Source: Costus lasius
Lineage: Eukaryota > Streptophyta > Magnoliopsida > Zingiberales > Costaceae
Reading direction: 5' to 3'
Assembly: GCA_027563935.2 (NCBI GenBank)
Contig: JANVAS020000222.1
Location: 2,294,001 to 2,358,000, forward strand
DNA length: 64,000 bases
The notes beneath the pieces were generated by a model, which did no database searches, was not told where the DNA came from, and was given only the letters and a program-made list of their open reading frames with translations. A program made the position numbers and the translations under genes. Shown here piece after piece: positions 22,365 to 33,052 of this stretch (its first letter is position 1; each line of letters opens with the position of its first letter).

Positions 22365-22500
22365 AAATACGGTACCGTATTTTGAAAACGGCAGTGCCGT
22401 ATTTTTAGCCAGAATTCAGAAACTTTCTGTATAAAATCCTCCAAAAATACGGTACCATGAGATTTTGTCCCAAAAATACGGTAGTGCCGTAGTTTTGTAA
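22365..22500. repeat. TTACGG/CCGTA palindrome array (G3 3' LTR)
   Basis: Includes AATACGGTACCGTATTTT (~22366) and ATACGGTAGTGCCGTAG (~22477). Same positions and spacing as 28360-28490 in the other LTR. Confidence 0.8.
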
Positions 22501-23082
22501 AATAGCTCCGATTTTCATGAAATTTGATGGGTAGCTTCGTTTCGACGTCTGGAATCCATTGGTGTGCTCAAATCTTCCAAAATCCATCAATATATGGCAC
22601 TTTTAACCTGAAAATGATCAAAAAGAAGAAACGATGTAGATTCTGCAATATTTGACAATTAAGGCTTAAAAACAAGCAAAAGAGCATAATTATGACACAA
22701 AAAGACACAAAATATACTATGAATTTTGGTGTCATCAAACACATAAGGCTCAAACTTTGCTTGTCCTCAAGCAAATAAATAAGAACAATGCTAAGTATGG
22801 AAAATATGCTCTTTTATGGAAAATAAATTTCTAAATATAATAACTCATGAAATATTCCACCAACTTTTTGCACAAAATTTTAGATCAATACATCGTCCTC
22901 TGAATTTAATCTTTAAGATCTACAACTTTGATCAAATAAAACTTCGCAACTCGCATAATGAAAAGAATCTCAGTCTCATGATTTCACCTTTGTTTCAGTT
23001 TAAATTTATCATACCTTTGTTTACAGAAATAAATTCTCCAAGATCTTTTTCCACACAGAACCTCTCTTTTCTTGCCCATCTT

Positions 23083-23112
23083 TTTATTATTATTATTATT
23101 ATTATTATTTTT
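23083..23112. repeat. (ATT)n microsatellite
   Basis: About nine tandem TTA/ATT triplets ending in a T-run. It is absent at the matching place in G2, G4 and G5, so it is a local expansion. Confidence 0.9.
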
Positions 23113-24899
23113 TATTTCTGCATATACCCACATAGATACATACTTTTTATTTTGGACTTCAACTCTTGTCTTAGGTACCACTGTCAATTTTACACAGTGC
23201 CAAGTAGAGGAGTCATTGTTATTATTTTTCTTCTCTTTTTTTTTATATAGACTTCAACCCTTCTCTTAGGTACCACAATGCCAATTTTACACTCATATGC
23301 TCATTTTATTCAAGTAAGATGTTTCACCCTTAGATTCCATTCATCAAACAACATACCTACCCAAAAACCTTATGCATCAATCAATGAAGAATTTCAATAA
23401 GTAGCTATATATTGAAGAAATAAATTCAGCATAATAGGTATATCTTCATTCATAGGCATGCATGCATGAACATTCATCATCATGGAAAAATCTACCTATC
23501 TCTCATCACATGAATTCAAGTCATAAAATTTTTAAACCTCAAAAATATCATCATCAATGCAAAAGGTGTGATGCATGAAACTCAAACAATCATAATCAAA
23601 AGTGAAACATGATAGATTCAAGAGACCACATCGAATAGAAATCTCAGTGAGTGATACATCTAAAGTAAATTAGAGATGCAAACCATATGAAATAATCATG
23701 AATACAAGAGAGTGTAAAAGATACTCACAAAACTATATAGCAAGCTCTGATCAAAAATACATAAGGCTCAGACCAAAAATAGTGTCGGGGCAAATGCTGC
23801 AAAGTCCAAAGGTGTGCCTTTTGAAAATTTTACCTGCACAATTTAAGATACATAAGACTCGGTTAGTTTTAAAAAATAGTCTCTAAAATAATAATGATAG
23901 AAATGATTTTCTCAAAGAATAATCAGAGATATCATCGATGGTCCAGAAGAGTGCTGGTGAAATAATAATGAAGTAGAGGGTGAACACTAAAGAGCTGCTA
24001 GCGATGATGGTGGTGCTGACAGTAGAGCGAGTAATCTCTAGTGGCCTGCTAGAGACTACAGTCCTGGAGGTGAGATCGTCGGCCTATGGGCAATGAGAAA
24101 TAATGCTGCATAGATAAAAAAAAATCAGAGTCACTAATGAAGAGTCTGCTGCATAAATGAATAAAATAAATATAATAAATGGAAATAGAGGCAGAAGAAG
24201 AAGCAAGAACCCGTTGGTGATGCTCCGCAAGAGGTGGAGGACAATTGCTCTTGAAGATTTCTGAATTTGGAGTCAAAAGAAGCAATGACAAGTAGAAAGC
24301 AAACCAAGCAGTTTTTGAATTTTTTATGAAAAGTAGCCATACCTAGAATAAAATTTAATGATCCAAATAGAAAATGGACAGAACCAAGTTGTAGAATAAG
24401 ATATGTTCTTTTCAGATGCATGAGAATTAAAGGTTCAAAATCTTTCAGGAATTTAGGGTATCAACAGAAAGAAGGCTACCCAGATTACAAAACTGCAAAA
24501 ACTGCACAAAAGTTAATCAGATTCAAAAAGTTGCCATGCGTCCTAAAATGATCAGAAAATAAAATCATGAAAATAATTAATCCACAAGATAGAATGACAC
24601 ATGTTCTTCATATTCCATGCGAAAAATCTGGGTTTCAAGTTATTTAAGCATCTTAAAAACTTGCAGCAAAAGTGCTAATCAAATTAGTCAAAAGAAAACT
24701 ACTGTAGAAATTAATCATTTACCAAAAGATGCTATGTGTTTTAAGATGATCCATGGACTTTAAAATTCAGAAAAAATATCCAAAAAATAGACAAAGATGA
24801 GTACTTCGTGATGGTACCAAAGATCAAAATTGTTCGCAACCCAGATTCTTAAAATCACAGCGAGAAAATACCTACTCAAATAAGCAATTTGTAGATTTC

Positions 24900-25240
24900 A
24901 AATACGGTAACGTGAAATTCTTTACGGCTGTGCCGTAATTTACACAAAAGCCTCGGGTCAGAATATGTAGGCATTACGGCACCGTAAATATGGTTACCGC
25001 ACTGCCGTATTTTTTTAAATTTTTGGATCCAAAATACGATACCGTGAAAAAGCATACGGTACTGCCGTAAAAGCCATTAAAACCCTTTGTTCAAAAATTA
25101 TCAAAAATACGGCACCGTGGAAGTTTATCACAAAATTATGGTAGTGCCGTAAAAGACTTAAAACTCTCAGATTGAAATCAGATGAAATTACGGCACCGTG
25201 GAGGAAATTACGGCAGTGCCGTATTTTGCGCAAAATTCGA
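24900..25240. repeat. TTACGG/CCGTAA palindrome array (G3 internal spacer)
   Basis: Alternating sites such as TACGGCTGTGCCGTAATT (~24924), CATTACGGCACCGTAA (~24974), ATTACGGCACCGTG (~25187) and ATTACGGCAGTGCCGTATT (~25207), next to the CTTGGGAGGCAACCC box as in G2 and G4. Confidence 0.82.
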
Positions 25241-25375
25241 TTTTCCCTGTAACAGAAAAGAAAAATTAATTCTAAAAATAAACTAAAATAAAAGAAACTA
25301 AACTAAGTAAGAGAGCTTGGGTTGCCTCCCAAGAAGCGCTAATTTTAGGTCCATAGCTTGACCAAAACTCAAATA

Positions 25376-26818
25376 TCAAGGTGAAGCAGGTGAATCAGTT
25401 CCAAAGTAAATCGCATACAATTTTCTGCATTTCCTTTGTCCAAAAAGTTTAGCCACTAATCCAAATATCCAAAATTTCTCATAAATCATGATTGATGTGG
25501 CTTTCTTAAATATGTAGAATTTAAAATCAAAATTTTCAAATCCACACAAAGTAATATTTATGATCTTCCTATGTTTGTCAAAAAGCAAAATCATTAGTCC
25601 CTTTTTCAAATTAATATTTTCAATAGCAATGACAAAGGGACTTTGATCAAATGATTCAAATATTGGATCGTGAAAATAAACCTTCTGTCTCATATTAGAT
25701 TCTTCAATAGAGCACAATTTTTCAAATACATCAGTAGACATGGCCAAAGCATCAGAGTGAGATTCATTCAAATCCCTATCAAGATCCTCATGCACTTCGT
25801 CAAATAACTTATCTATTTCAAAATTATCATCAATAAAATCAGAGTGTGGCTCTTCAAAATATATTTTCTCATGTTTTTCAACAATTTCAGAATCATCAAC
25901 ATCAGAGTCAAAATAATCAAATTCAGCAATTTTCAATCCTTTTTCAAGTTCTTTAGATTTAGCAACACACAATTTACCATCAAGATCAGAATTTTCATCA
26001 AAAGAGTGAATTTCATCAAAAGGGAATTTATCAATTTCAATTTCCTCATGTTTTTCCAAAGATAATTCATCATCAGAATCAAAAGAATCTATCTCAGAAT
26101 TACAAGAATCAGATTTAACCATAAATGATACAACATCAAAAGAATCAATTTCATCAAAAGAGGGTTTTTCAAAATCAATTTTCTCAAACTTTTCTACAAA
26201 CAAATTATCAGAAGAATCAATTTTACAATCATCAAAATCAAAGTGAGATTCATTAATAAACACATAAGGCTCAATCTCAAAACAGTCATAATCAGAGGGG
26301 GAATTTTCTAAATTAATTTCTTCAGCTTCCAAATCAAATTCAAACAAACAATTTTATTGTGCTAATTGGGTTTCTAAAATTTCATTGTGTGCAACCATGT
26401 CATCCAACCTAGAATTGATTTGTTTGAGGGTCTCACTCACATCATCATTTTGTTTCATGAACTTTTCAAACATAATCTCTAAGCTAGATTTTTCAGTATC
26501 CTCAAAGCATGGTTCAGAAGTAAAGTTTAAGCAATCATCATAAAAAGATCTAGAATCATATTGATCATCTTGATACCATGATGAATTGGAATTTAAAAAT
26601 TGGCAATTAGAAGTGTAATGACCAATAGATCCACAAATATCACATCTATTAGAATAAAAAGAGTGCATATAAGAGTTAAACGAATCTTCAAGTGTGCTCA
26701 ATGAATTATTTTCATACTTACCTTGTGGCATGTATACCTCACCTCTTTGAGTTGCCCATGAGTTATGATTAAAAGACATATCTTCAAATCTATCAAGAAC
26801 AGAAAGATTATCCAACAC
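25376..26818 (-). pseudogene. Gag-derived CCHC, coiled-coil and hyperacidic protein (G3)
   Basis: The frame starts at 26818 and runs to 25376 with one in-frame TAA near 26348-26350 (CAA in the G4 copy). Order: a CCHC knuckle (CDICGSIGHYTSNC), a helical stretch (SSLEIMFEKFMKQNDD, LKQINSRLDDMVAHNEIL) resembling the tail of G2 gag, then ~320 residues very rich in Asp, Glu, Ser and Phe with loose repeats of the type EKxEEIDFEEPxxD, and a hydrophobic-basic end (KFWIFGLVAKLFGQRK). It has no protease or RT motifs. I know no named family for the acidic part. It probably arose from the C-terminal half of gag. Nucleic-acid binding by the knuckle is inferred from the family; the role of the acidic tail is unknown. 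Confidence 0.7.
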
Positions 26819-27028
26819 AAATCAATTAGAAAATTGTTTTTTTTTCAAAATATATAAAAAATAGAAAATCTAAAACACAAGCAAATTCACAAATTTTTAG
26901 ATATCACAGCTCTGTCACAACTGTGAAAATCCAAAACCTGCAAAAATAGAAAACAAAGTTAAAACTAAAAATAAATAAAACTTAGTCTAGCAATACTAAC
27001 AACTATTTTGATATTAACAAAACTAAGG

Positions 27029-27046
27029 TCCCCGGCAACGGTGCCA
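27029..27046 (-). other. Primer-binding site, tRNA-Asp type (G3)
   Basis: On minus TGGCACCGTTGCCGGGGA, one mismatch to the complement of the plant tRNA-Asp 3' end, six bases after the LTR end. Use of tRNA-Asp is typical of Athila-type gypsy elements. Confidence 0.88.
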
Positions 27047-27052
27047 AAAACT

Positions 27053-28628
27053 TGTTGTGTCCGCAAGTGCACGGATACTCGAAGTAATAAAATAGATATC
27101 GAACCACAAAGACCTTAGTGTTAAGTACCAAATAGATGTTTTCTCACTAGCTAAGCAAGCCGAATATGATGGAAGTAAACTATGTAGAAAAATATGCTAA
27201 AAGATGATCAGAGAGAGATAAATTGGGACTAGGGTTTCATCTACCTTAATTCCAATGACTAAAAGAAAATAAGGGCTGTCAGTCTAATGCTAATATGACA
27301 AACATATAATTTACTTGATAAAAGGATCATCTCGCTCTCACGTAGACAATCATACAAAGGACCAATCCTCACTCTCGTGCAAGATCTAACCAATGCTGAA
27401 AATAAGTAAATCATTGAACAAAGGACTCGAGGATCACTCTCGTGCATCCGAATTATAAGTCAAACATCTCAAGTGGAATCACAAGGATCACTCTCGTCCA
27501 TCCTGAAACTCAACACAAGTTCTACTTAAGGTTTTCAGACGACTCGATACTCAATCTCTTGCAGCATCAAATCAAGTCTAACACAATAACTCATCCAAGA
27601 TTCAAATTATCAACATGACAATAAAATTACTAAAAATCAGAATTCAAAGAACAAACCTAATCTCTTACGATAAGTTCCAAACTCGATGATTTCTAGGGTT
27701 CCGAATTTCACAATCAACCTATCAGTCTATTTCACAAAATTCTAAAACATGCATGAAAATATAAACATATGGAGAGTTAAAGACAAACATCACAGAAGTA
27801 GAATTATCATACTAAAATTAAACATGACAAAATAAAAGTTATCTAGTCATTAAAAATCAAGGAAAATTACTCCCCATGTCACATAATATGTCTAAGCTAG
27901 CATGGAGGAAAGATTACAATAAACCATAGTTCATATGATCAAAAATCAAAGAAAAAGGGAAGAAATTACATAACACGGTGCTGTAATCGAAATTACAGCA
28001 CCGTAATATGCTTGAAACGTGACGAACAATGGAGGCGCCCACTATTTCATTGATTTCTCCCTCGATCGGACTCTAAACACTCTAAAACTTCTAGTGTATG
28101 CTCTCCATCTCCAGACGAAGCTTCAGTGTAAAAATCTTGACCAGAGTTGGTCTCTACACCTCTCGGTGTGAGGCCAAACCCTAATCACCTCTCTATCGAT
28201 TGCTCTCTCAATACTGGATAAAAATTGGGGCTTTCACTTCGTGTGTCTTCTCCACTTAACAATGAGTTCGCAACAACTTTCGGATTTCAATTTGGACTTC
28301 TAGATCAAAAGTTATGGTCCCCGTAAGATTCGGGCAAAAAATTAAGAAATAGGGCACAAAATACGGTACCGTAGTTTGAAAATGGCAGTGCCGTATTTTT
28401 ACCCAGAATTCAGAAACTTTCTGTATAAAATCCTCCAAAAATACGGTACCGTGAGATTTTGTCCCAAAAATATGGTAGTGCCGTATTTTTGTAAAATAGC
28501 TCCGATTTTCATGAAATTTGATGGGTAGCTTCATTTTGACGTTTGGAATCCATTGGCGTGCTCAAATCTTCCAAAATCCATCAAAATATGGCACTTTTAA
28601 CCTGAAAATGATTATTTTGGTGTCATCA
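27053..28628 (-). repeat. 5' LTR of G3
   Basis: On minus from TGATGACACC (28628) to GGACACAACA (27053), 1,576 bp. Compared with the 3' LTR it lacks ~108 bases after CACCAAAAT. The palindrome array lies at 28360-28490 and the CTCTCGTGCATCC units at 27310-27510. Confidence 0.85.
28360..28490. repeat. TACGG palindrome array (G3 5' LTR)
   Basis: Contains AATACGGTACCGTAGTTT (~28361), GGCAGTGCCGTATT (~28385) and AATACGGTACCGTGAG (~28440). Confidence 0.78.
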
Positions 28629-30201
28629 CCCTTTTGAGGTGGTAAACCAGCTTGGGTTTGCTCATGTACAAAAGATTTTTCTAACTCTAATTCATCATCA
28701 TGTTCATCATTAGATTCTTTTTCATTGTTCACAACTCTTCCTTTGGGTTCCTCTAATTGTCTCCCACTTCTAGTGATGATAGCATTACAGTGCTCCCTAG
28801 GGTTCAACTCAGGTTTAGCAGGTAATTTTCCTGGGGGTCTGTAAGAACTACTAGCTTGTTGAGATATTTGATTTTCTAAGATTTTGTTGTGGGCTGCTAG
28901 AGATCCTACTTGAGAAGCTAGTTGACTAACCATTCCCTTAAGATCTTCAATTTCATTGTTTTGATTTTGCATGAACTGATTTTGATTAGTCATAAACTTT
29001 TCTAGCATGGACTCAATGTTTGAATTTTGATTTGAGTTTTGACTTTGATTTCGCTTTTGTTGGTATCCTCTTTTTTCAGTTTGTCCCCCTACATTGTTGT
29101 TGTTTTTCCAAGATAAGTTAGGGTGATTCCTCCATCCAGGGTTGTAAGTACCAGAAAAGGGATCATTGTTTCTACTTTGATTTTAACTCCCTAATGCATT
29201 AACTTGTTCACTACCCTGACTAGCAATGACTTTACAATCTTCAAAAATATGACCATTGTTACCACAAATATCATAGACAACAGATGAAGAGATGAAGAAA
29301 CAACAGCAGTTTGCATTTTAAAGGAATCAAATCCGTTGCACAAAAAATCTACCTTCTCTGCCAAGGTGCACCAACCATCACTTTCATTCTTACCTTGAGA
29401 ATGTCGATACAACACTCCTTTCTCAGTAGTCAACTGGTTATGATTTAAAGCCATTTCCCCTAGCAACTTGAAGGTGTCTTCAACGGTTTTGCTCATGAGA
29501 GCTCCTCCTACAGTAGCATCAACAGTTAGTCTGGCATTATAAAGCAAATAATTGTAAAAAGTATAAATTAAAACCCAATTTTTAAAGCCATGGTGAGGAC
29601 ACTTCTGTTGTAAATCATTGAAACGCTCCCATGCCTCGCTAAAAGATTCACCATCCCTCTATGCAAAGCTTGAAATATGGTTTCTCATTTGGATGGTCTT
29701 AATTGGTGGGAAGTACTTCATAAAGAAGGTATTGGATAATTGTTCCCATGTGGTGAAGGTACCGGTAGGTTGAGTTTGAAGCCAAGAGCGTGCTCGGTCC
29801 CTAAGAGAAAAAGGAAACAGTCTCAGTTTTAATGCATCGTTAGAAACACCATTTATCTTAATTGTATCACAAAGTTCAAGAAACAAAGAAAGGTGTTGGT
29901 TAGGATCTTCAAGAGGAGATCCTCCAAACTAGTTTTGTTGAATCATAGACAAGAAAGCAGGCTTGATTTCAAAGTTGTTAGCCTCTATCACCAGTCTAGC
30001 AATACTAGAATGAATCTCCTGTGGATTAGGGGCTGCATAGTCCCTAAGCGATCTTCTTTCTACCATGTCCACATCTTCTTCTTGTTGACTTTCTTCAAAT
30101 CTAAGCTTCTCGCGCAATCTAAGAGTTTTATTTATCTCAGGATCAAAAGGTACAAGAGGTCCTGACCTAAGATTTCTGCGCATGCAAAGTAGATAGATCA
30201 A
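28629..30201 (-). pseudogene. Ty3/gypsy gag (G2), interrupted
   Basis: From ATG 30201 on minus: an N-terminal part (RSLRDYAAPNPQEI, then EANNFEIKPAFLSMI), the retrotransposon gag core (ALKLRLFPFSLRDRARSWLQ, TWEQLSNTFFMKYFPP, SEAWERFNDLQQKCPHHGFK), a zinc-knuckle remnant (DICGNNGHIFEDC, first Cys lost) and a C-terminal helical part (ESMLEKFMTNQNQF, EIEDLKGMVSQLASQVGSLA). G3 then cuts the frame at 28629, and the remainder is at 20148-21053. TAG at ~29926 and ~29656 and TAA at ~29186 replace Gln codons. Gag would form the particle and bind RNA. Confidence 0.88.
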
Positions 30202-30298
30202 ATGATTTCAATAGAACAAAAAAAAATAGAAAATAAATAGAAAACAAAACCTAGTCTAGCAATACTTTCAATATCTTCAATATTGACAAAAACCAAGG

Positions 30299-30316
30299 TC
30301 CGCGGCAACGGCGCCA
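30299..30316 (-). other. Primer-binding site, tRNA-Asp type (G2)
   Basis: On minus TGGCGCCGTTGCCGCGGA, one mismatch to the tRNA-Asp complement, just inside the G2 5' LTR. Confidence 0.87.
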
Positions 30317-30322
30317 AAAACT

Positions 30323-31415
30323 TGTTGTGTCTACAAGTGCACGGATACTTGAAGTAATAAAGAAAGATATCGAACCACGGAGACCTTGTTGTCAATTACC
30401 AAATAATTGAGTTCTTACTATCTAGGCAATCGAATAATAGCGAAGCAATGATCGAAAACACACGAAAAAGATAATCAGATAGAAACTGGGACTAGGGTTT
30501 CATCCGCCTTGATTTCAATTACTAGATATAAATAGATGTTCGTCTGTCTAATTTCATTATGATAATGACATAATTCACTTAATAAGGAAATCATCTCACT
30601 TTTGCGCAGACAACTTACAAGAACCAATCCTCACTTTCGTGCAGGATCTATTCGATTGTTAAATAAAAGTGAACCATTAACAAAGAACTCAAGGATCACT
30701 TTCATGCATCCGAATTCTAAGTTAATAATCTCAAGTGGAAACTCAAGGATCACTTTCGTGCATCCGAATCTCAACGCAGGTTCTACTTAAGGTTCTCCAA
30801 CAATCTAATATTCAATTTCTTCCAATATCATCATGTTTGTGTCATTAACTCAATTCTAGATCAGATTATCAATCATGGCATTAAACTTCTAAAATTAAGA
30901 AATAAGAATAGAGCTAATTTCTTACGGTGAGTTCCTAACATTCAATTTTAGGGTGCCAAGTTCTTAAGCAAATCACCTTTCGGTCCCTTTTGCGAAAACT
31001 CTAAAACATGCTTGATAATAAAAATCTATGGAGAATTAAAAAGCAATCATCACATAAGCAGAATTATCATACTAAAATTATACTTGACGAAATAATGAAA
31101 GATTTATCTAGTCATTAATAAATCAAAGGGGATTACTCCCCCATGTCCCAAAAGAAGTTTAAGCTTGCATAGTAGAAAGATTACAATAATCCATGGTTTA
31201 GAGGGATCAAAAATCAAAGAAAAGGAAGAAATTACTAAACACAACACGGCTGTAATAAAAAATACAGCCGTAATTTCTGCATGAATAGTGGTCGGCGGCG
31301 TGCCTTCGTTGATTTCTCTCCCGATCGATCTCCTTTCGCTGTGAAGCTTTTGGGGTATCTTCTCCTCCTCTATGTGCAGCATCCCTTCAAATTTTAAGGC
31401 CGTTGATGCGATGTA
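30323..31415 (-). repeat. 5' LTR of G2, cut by Copia element H
   Basis: The LTR end (GACACAACA on minus) is at 30323. The LTR matches the G2 3' LTR until 31415, where the TGTTGGGA terminus of H begins. The outer part of this LTR, if present, lies beyond the window on the far side of H. The last five bases (ATGTA, 31411-31415) are the expected left target duplication of H. Confidence 0.8.
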
Positions 31416-33052
31416 TGTTGGGAACCCCTGGGCTAAAAGGAAACGAAAATAGCGGAAGCGAGCCCGAAACGAGATTCCTAATTCAACAATAAAGACCGTC
31501 TTACGAAGAATACAAAGTATGTGAAAAGGGCAGTACATTATCAAGCAACTTTTAGGAGCGGCCGATGATGAAGACGCGCAAGGGCCCGTCCTCTGCAATC
31601 ACGCACACACGGACTCCTCGAGTCCTCTCCAATCTCCACGCTGGGTGCTAGCCTCGAAAGATGAGATCCACGCCTCTAGCCTTCTCAACTTGTGCCAATG
31701 CCAAGGAGAAGAAGGGGTGTTGGCGACAAGGAGTGGGTAGCACTGCCACTTGTCCCAACCTTTGATGCCGAAAAACTTTTATTTGTTGTCACCTCCTAGA
31801 CCCTCACGCCAAGGAGCAGAGGGGAGGCAACAACTAGAGACAAGAGAAGAGTCTGGCACAAAACATCTCCCAGGTGGGCCTCTCTATTTATCATAGCAGA
31901 GCCAGACGCACACTGGAGATCTTTCCCATGTAGGATAATGAGCATAGGTGACTATTCACAATTAAGTGTCATGGGTTCGAATCCCCGCAGACGCAGTTAA
32001 TTGTAAATTGCACCTAGACCCTTGTTTGACTCATTTTGACAACACAGGTCTACAGAGGTCAAACGTGGTCCACTAGAGTCAACTAGTGGTCAACAATGAA
32101 CTAAAATAAAATATCAACTCCTCTATAAAAGTCTCAAAGCATCAGTTCCCCAAAAATATCCGAATCACACAATGATTCGATCAGAGGCTAAATGATCAGT
32201 ATGAGAATTCGTGTGTCAAGGTGTGCAACCCTGTAGGTTCTTCAGACGTTGGCAGTGATGACTAAATCATCACAAGCAATGAGTGGCACCTAGCAGTACA
32301 TCATTGCTACCCAAGTCATCTGAATGGTGTCATCATCGACATCCCCTAAAACTGCTACAAAGTACAAGTGCAGCTTTGTCCTTTTGCCAACCAATGTCCA
32401 GATTGGGCAAGTGTGTCACACTTGTTAATCCCAATAATATGGCATGACTAAATCAGGTTCTCACCTGGATATGGCCATACACTTTCAGTCATCCATATAG
32501 GGGCGCCATGGTCAATCAATCTTCCCCGTAAGGAAGGGGCAAATCCTCTATTGGCACATTGAATCTCTCATACGGCTTATGACATACCCAATGACAACTG
32601 TTATGACTTCCCTTTTACAGCAAAGCGTTAGGCTGTATCAAAGTACACCAATCACTATATAGAGATACCAATGCCCTCAAGTCTAGGACAAGCGCAACTG
32701 TGTCACTGTGATATTCATCTCGTGACACTGAGATGAATCCTCACGGCAGGTCGATCTAGTATATCTCCTTGATATACCCATATGCCTGCGTTAGCAACCC
32801 ATGCTTAACCAGCGCATATACTAGTCTCAAGCGAATCATAGCTGTCCCATATCCACCATGATTCTTGACCAGGGATAAACTTAGAGACTAGATAAAATCT
32901 ATCTCTTAGGGACATTGTATATGCAAATGTACATATGCGCAGATGTACAACTTTGCATAACAACGACAATGCCAGGATAACTCATCTATCAACTAGATGT
33001 GATGCACATATCCGATGGACCATCCTGAGGTCCTAGGGTAAAAACACTAACA
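31416..33052 (-). repeat. 3' LTR of Copia element H
   Basis: On minus it starts TGTTAGTG (33052) and ends TTCCCAACA (31416), 1,637 bp. A purine-rich tract (AGTGAGAGATTG on minus, ~33053-33064) abuts it and matches the polypurine tract of RLC-1, so this is the 3' LTR. It shares blocks with the plus LTR ending at 12077 and, less closely, with RLC-1 LTRs (TATGGCCATATCCAGGTGA at ~32462-32480). A tRNA-like B box (GGGTTCGAATCCC) sits at 31973-31985. Confidence 0.82.

Larger units (their letters stand above)
21054..22737 (-). repeat. 3' LTR of G3
   Basis: On minus from TGATGACACC (22737) to GGAAACAACA (21054), 1,684 bp. It carries palindrome motifs at 22365-22500 and the CACTCTCGTGCATCC repeats at 21310-21510. 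Confidence 0.85.
22738..25375 (-). other. 3' internal region of G3
   Basis: Non-coding on both strands; small reading frames here are not conserved. Contents include the gypsy signature GAGGACAAGCAAAGTTTGAG next to the LTR, TGAGCCTTATGT at 22741-22752 and 23759-23770, and the CACTGT-N9-ACAGTG hairpin at 23179-23199 with a decayed second copy near 23265. There is also a (TTA)n run at 23083-23112, a palindrome array at 24900-25240 and the CTTGGGAGGCAACCC box at ~25315-25343. It is homologous to 45051-47684 of G4 in the opposite direction. Confidence 0.7.
21054..28628 (-). mobile_element. G3: non-autonomous gypsy element nested in G2 gag
   Basis: A minus-strand element with 5' LTR 27053-28628 and 3' LTR 21054-22737, about 95% similar where compared by eye. 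The 5' LTR lacks ~108 bases near its start. Inside are a tRNA-Asp primer-binding site and one gag-derived acidic protein gene; no protease, RT or integrase. It splits the G2 gag frame: relatives read through from the part ending near LPPQKG to the FPQRLVQAKLD part. Flanks are AAGGG and CCTTT (minus), so no clean 5-bp target duplication is seen. Confidence 0.82.
15028..31415 (-). mobile_element. G2: Athila-like Ty3/gypsy element lacking RT and integrase
   Basis: Reading on minus: 5' LTR piece (30323-31415), tRNA-Asp primer-binding site, gag (28629-30201), then after nested element G3 (21054-28628) the gag end and protease (20148-21053), the conserved CTTGGGAGGCAACCC box (~20035-20055), a palindrome-rich spacer, an Athila-type env-like frame (17520-18904), a 3' untranslated region and a truncated 3' LTR (15028-16254). 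RT, RNase H and integrase are absent between the protease and the box, a gap of under 500 bases. Both LTRs are cut by later elements, so no target duplication can be tested. Confidence 0.75.

Noticed and set aside
21049..28633. A TSD for G3
   Set aside because: The flanks are AAAGG and CCCTT on plus, not a direct repeat. The nesting is supported by the split gag frame instead.
31960..31990. A tRNA gene, from GGGTTCGAATCCC
   Set aside because: Only a B box is present; no acceptor stem or anticodon arm can be drawn around it.
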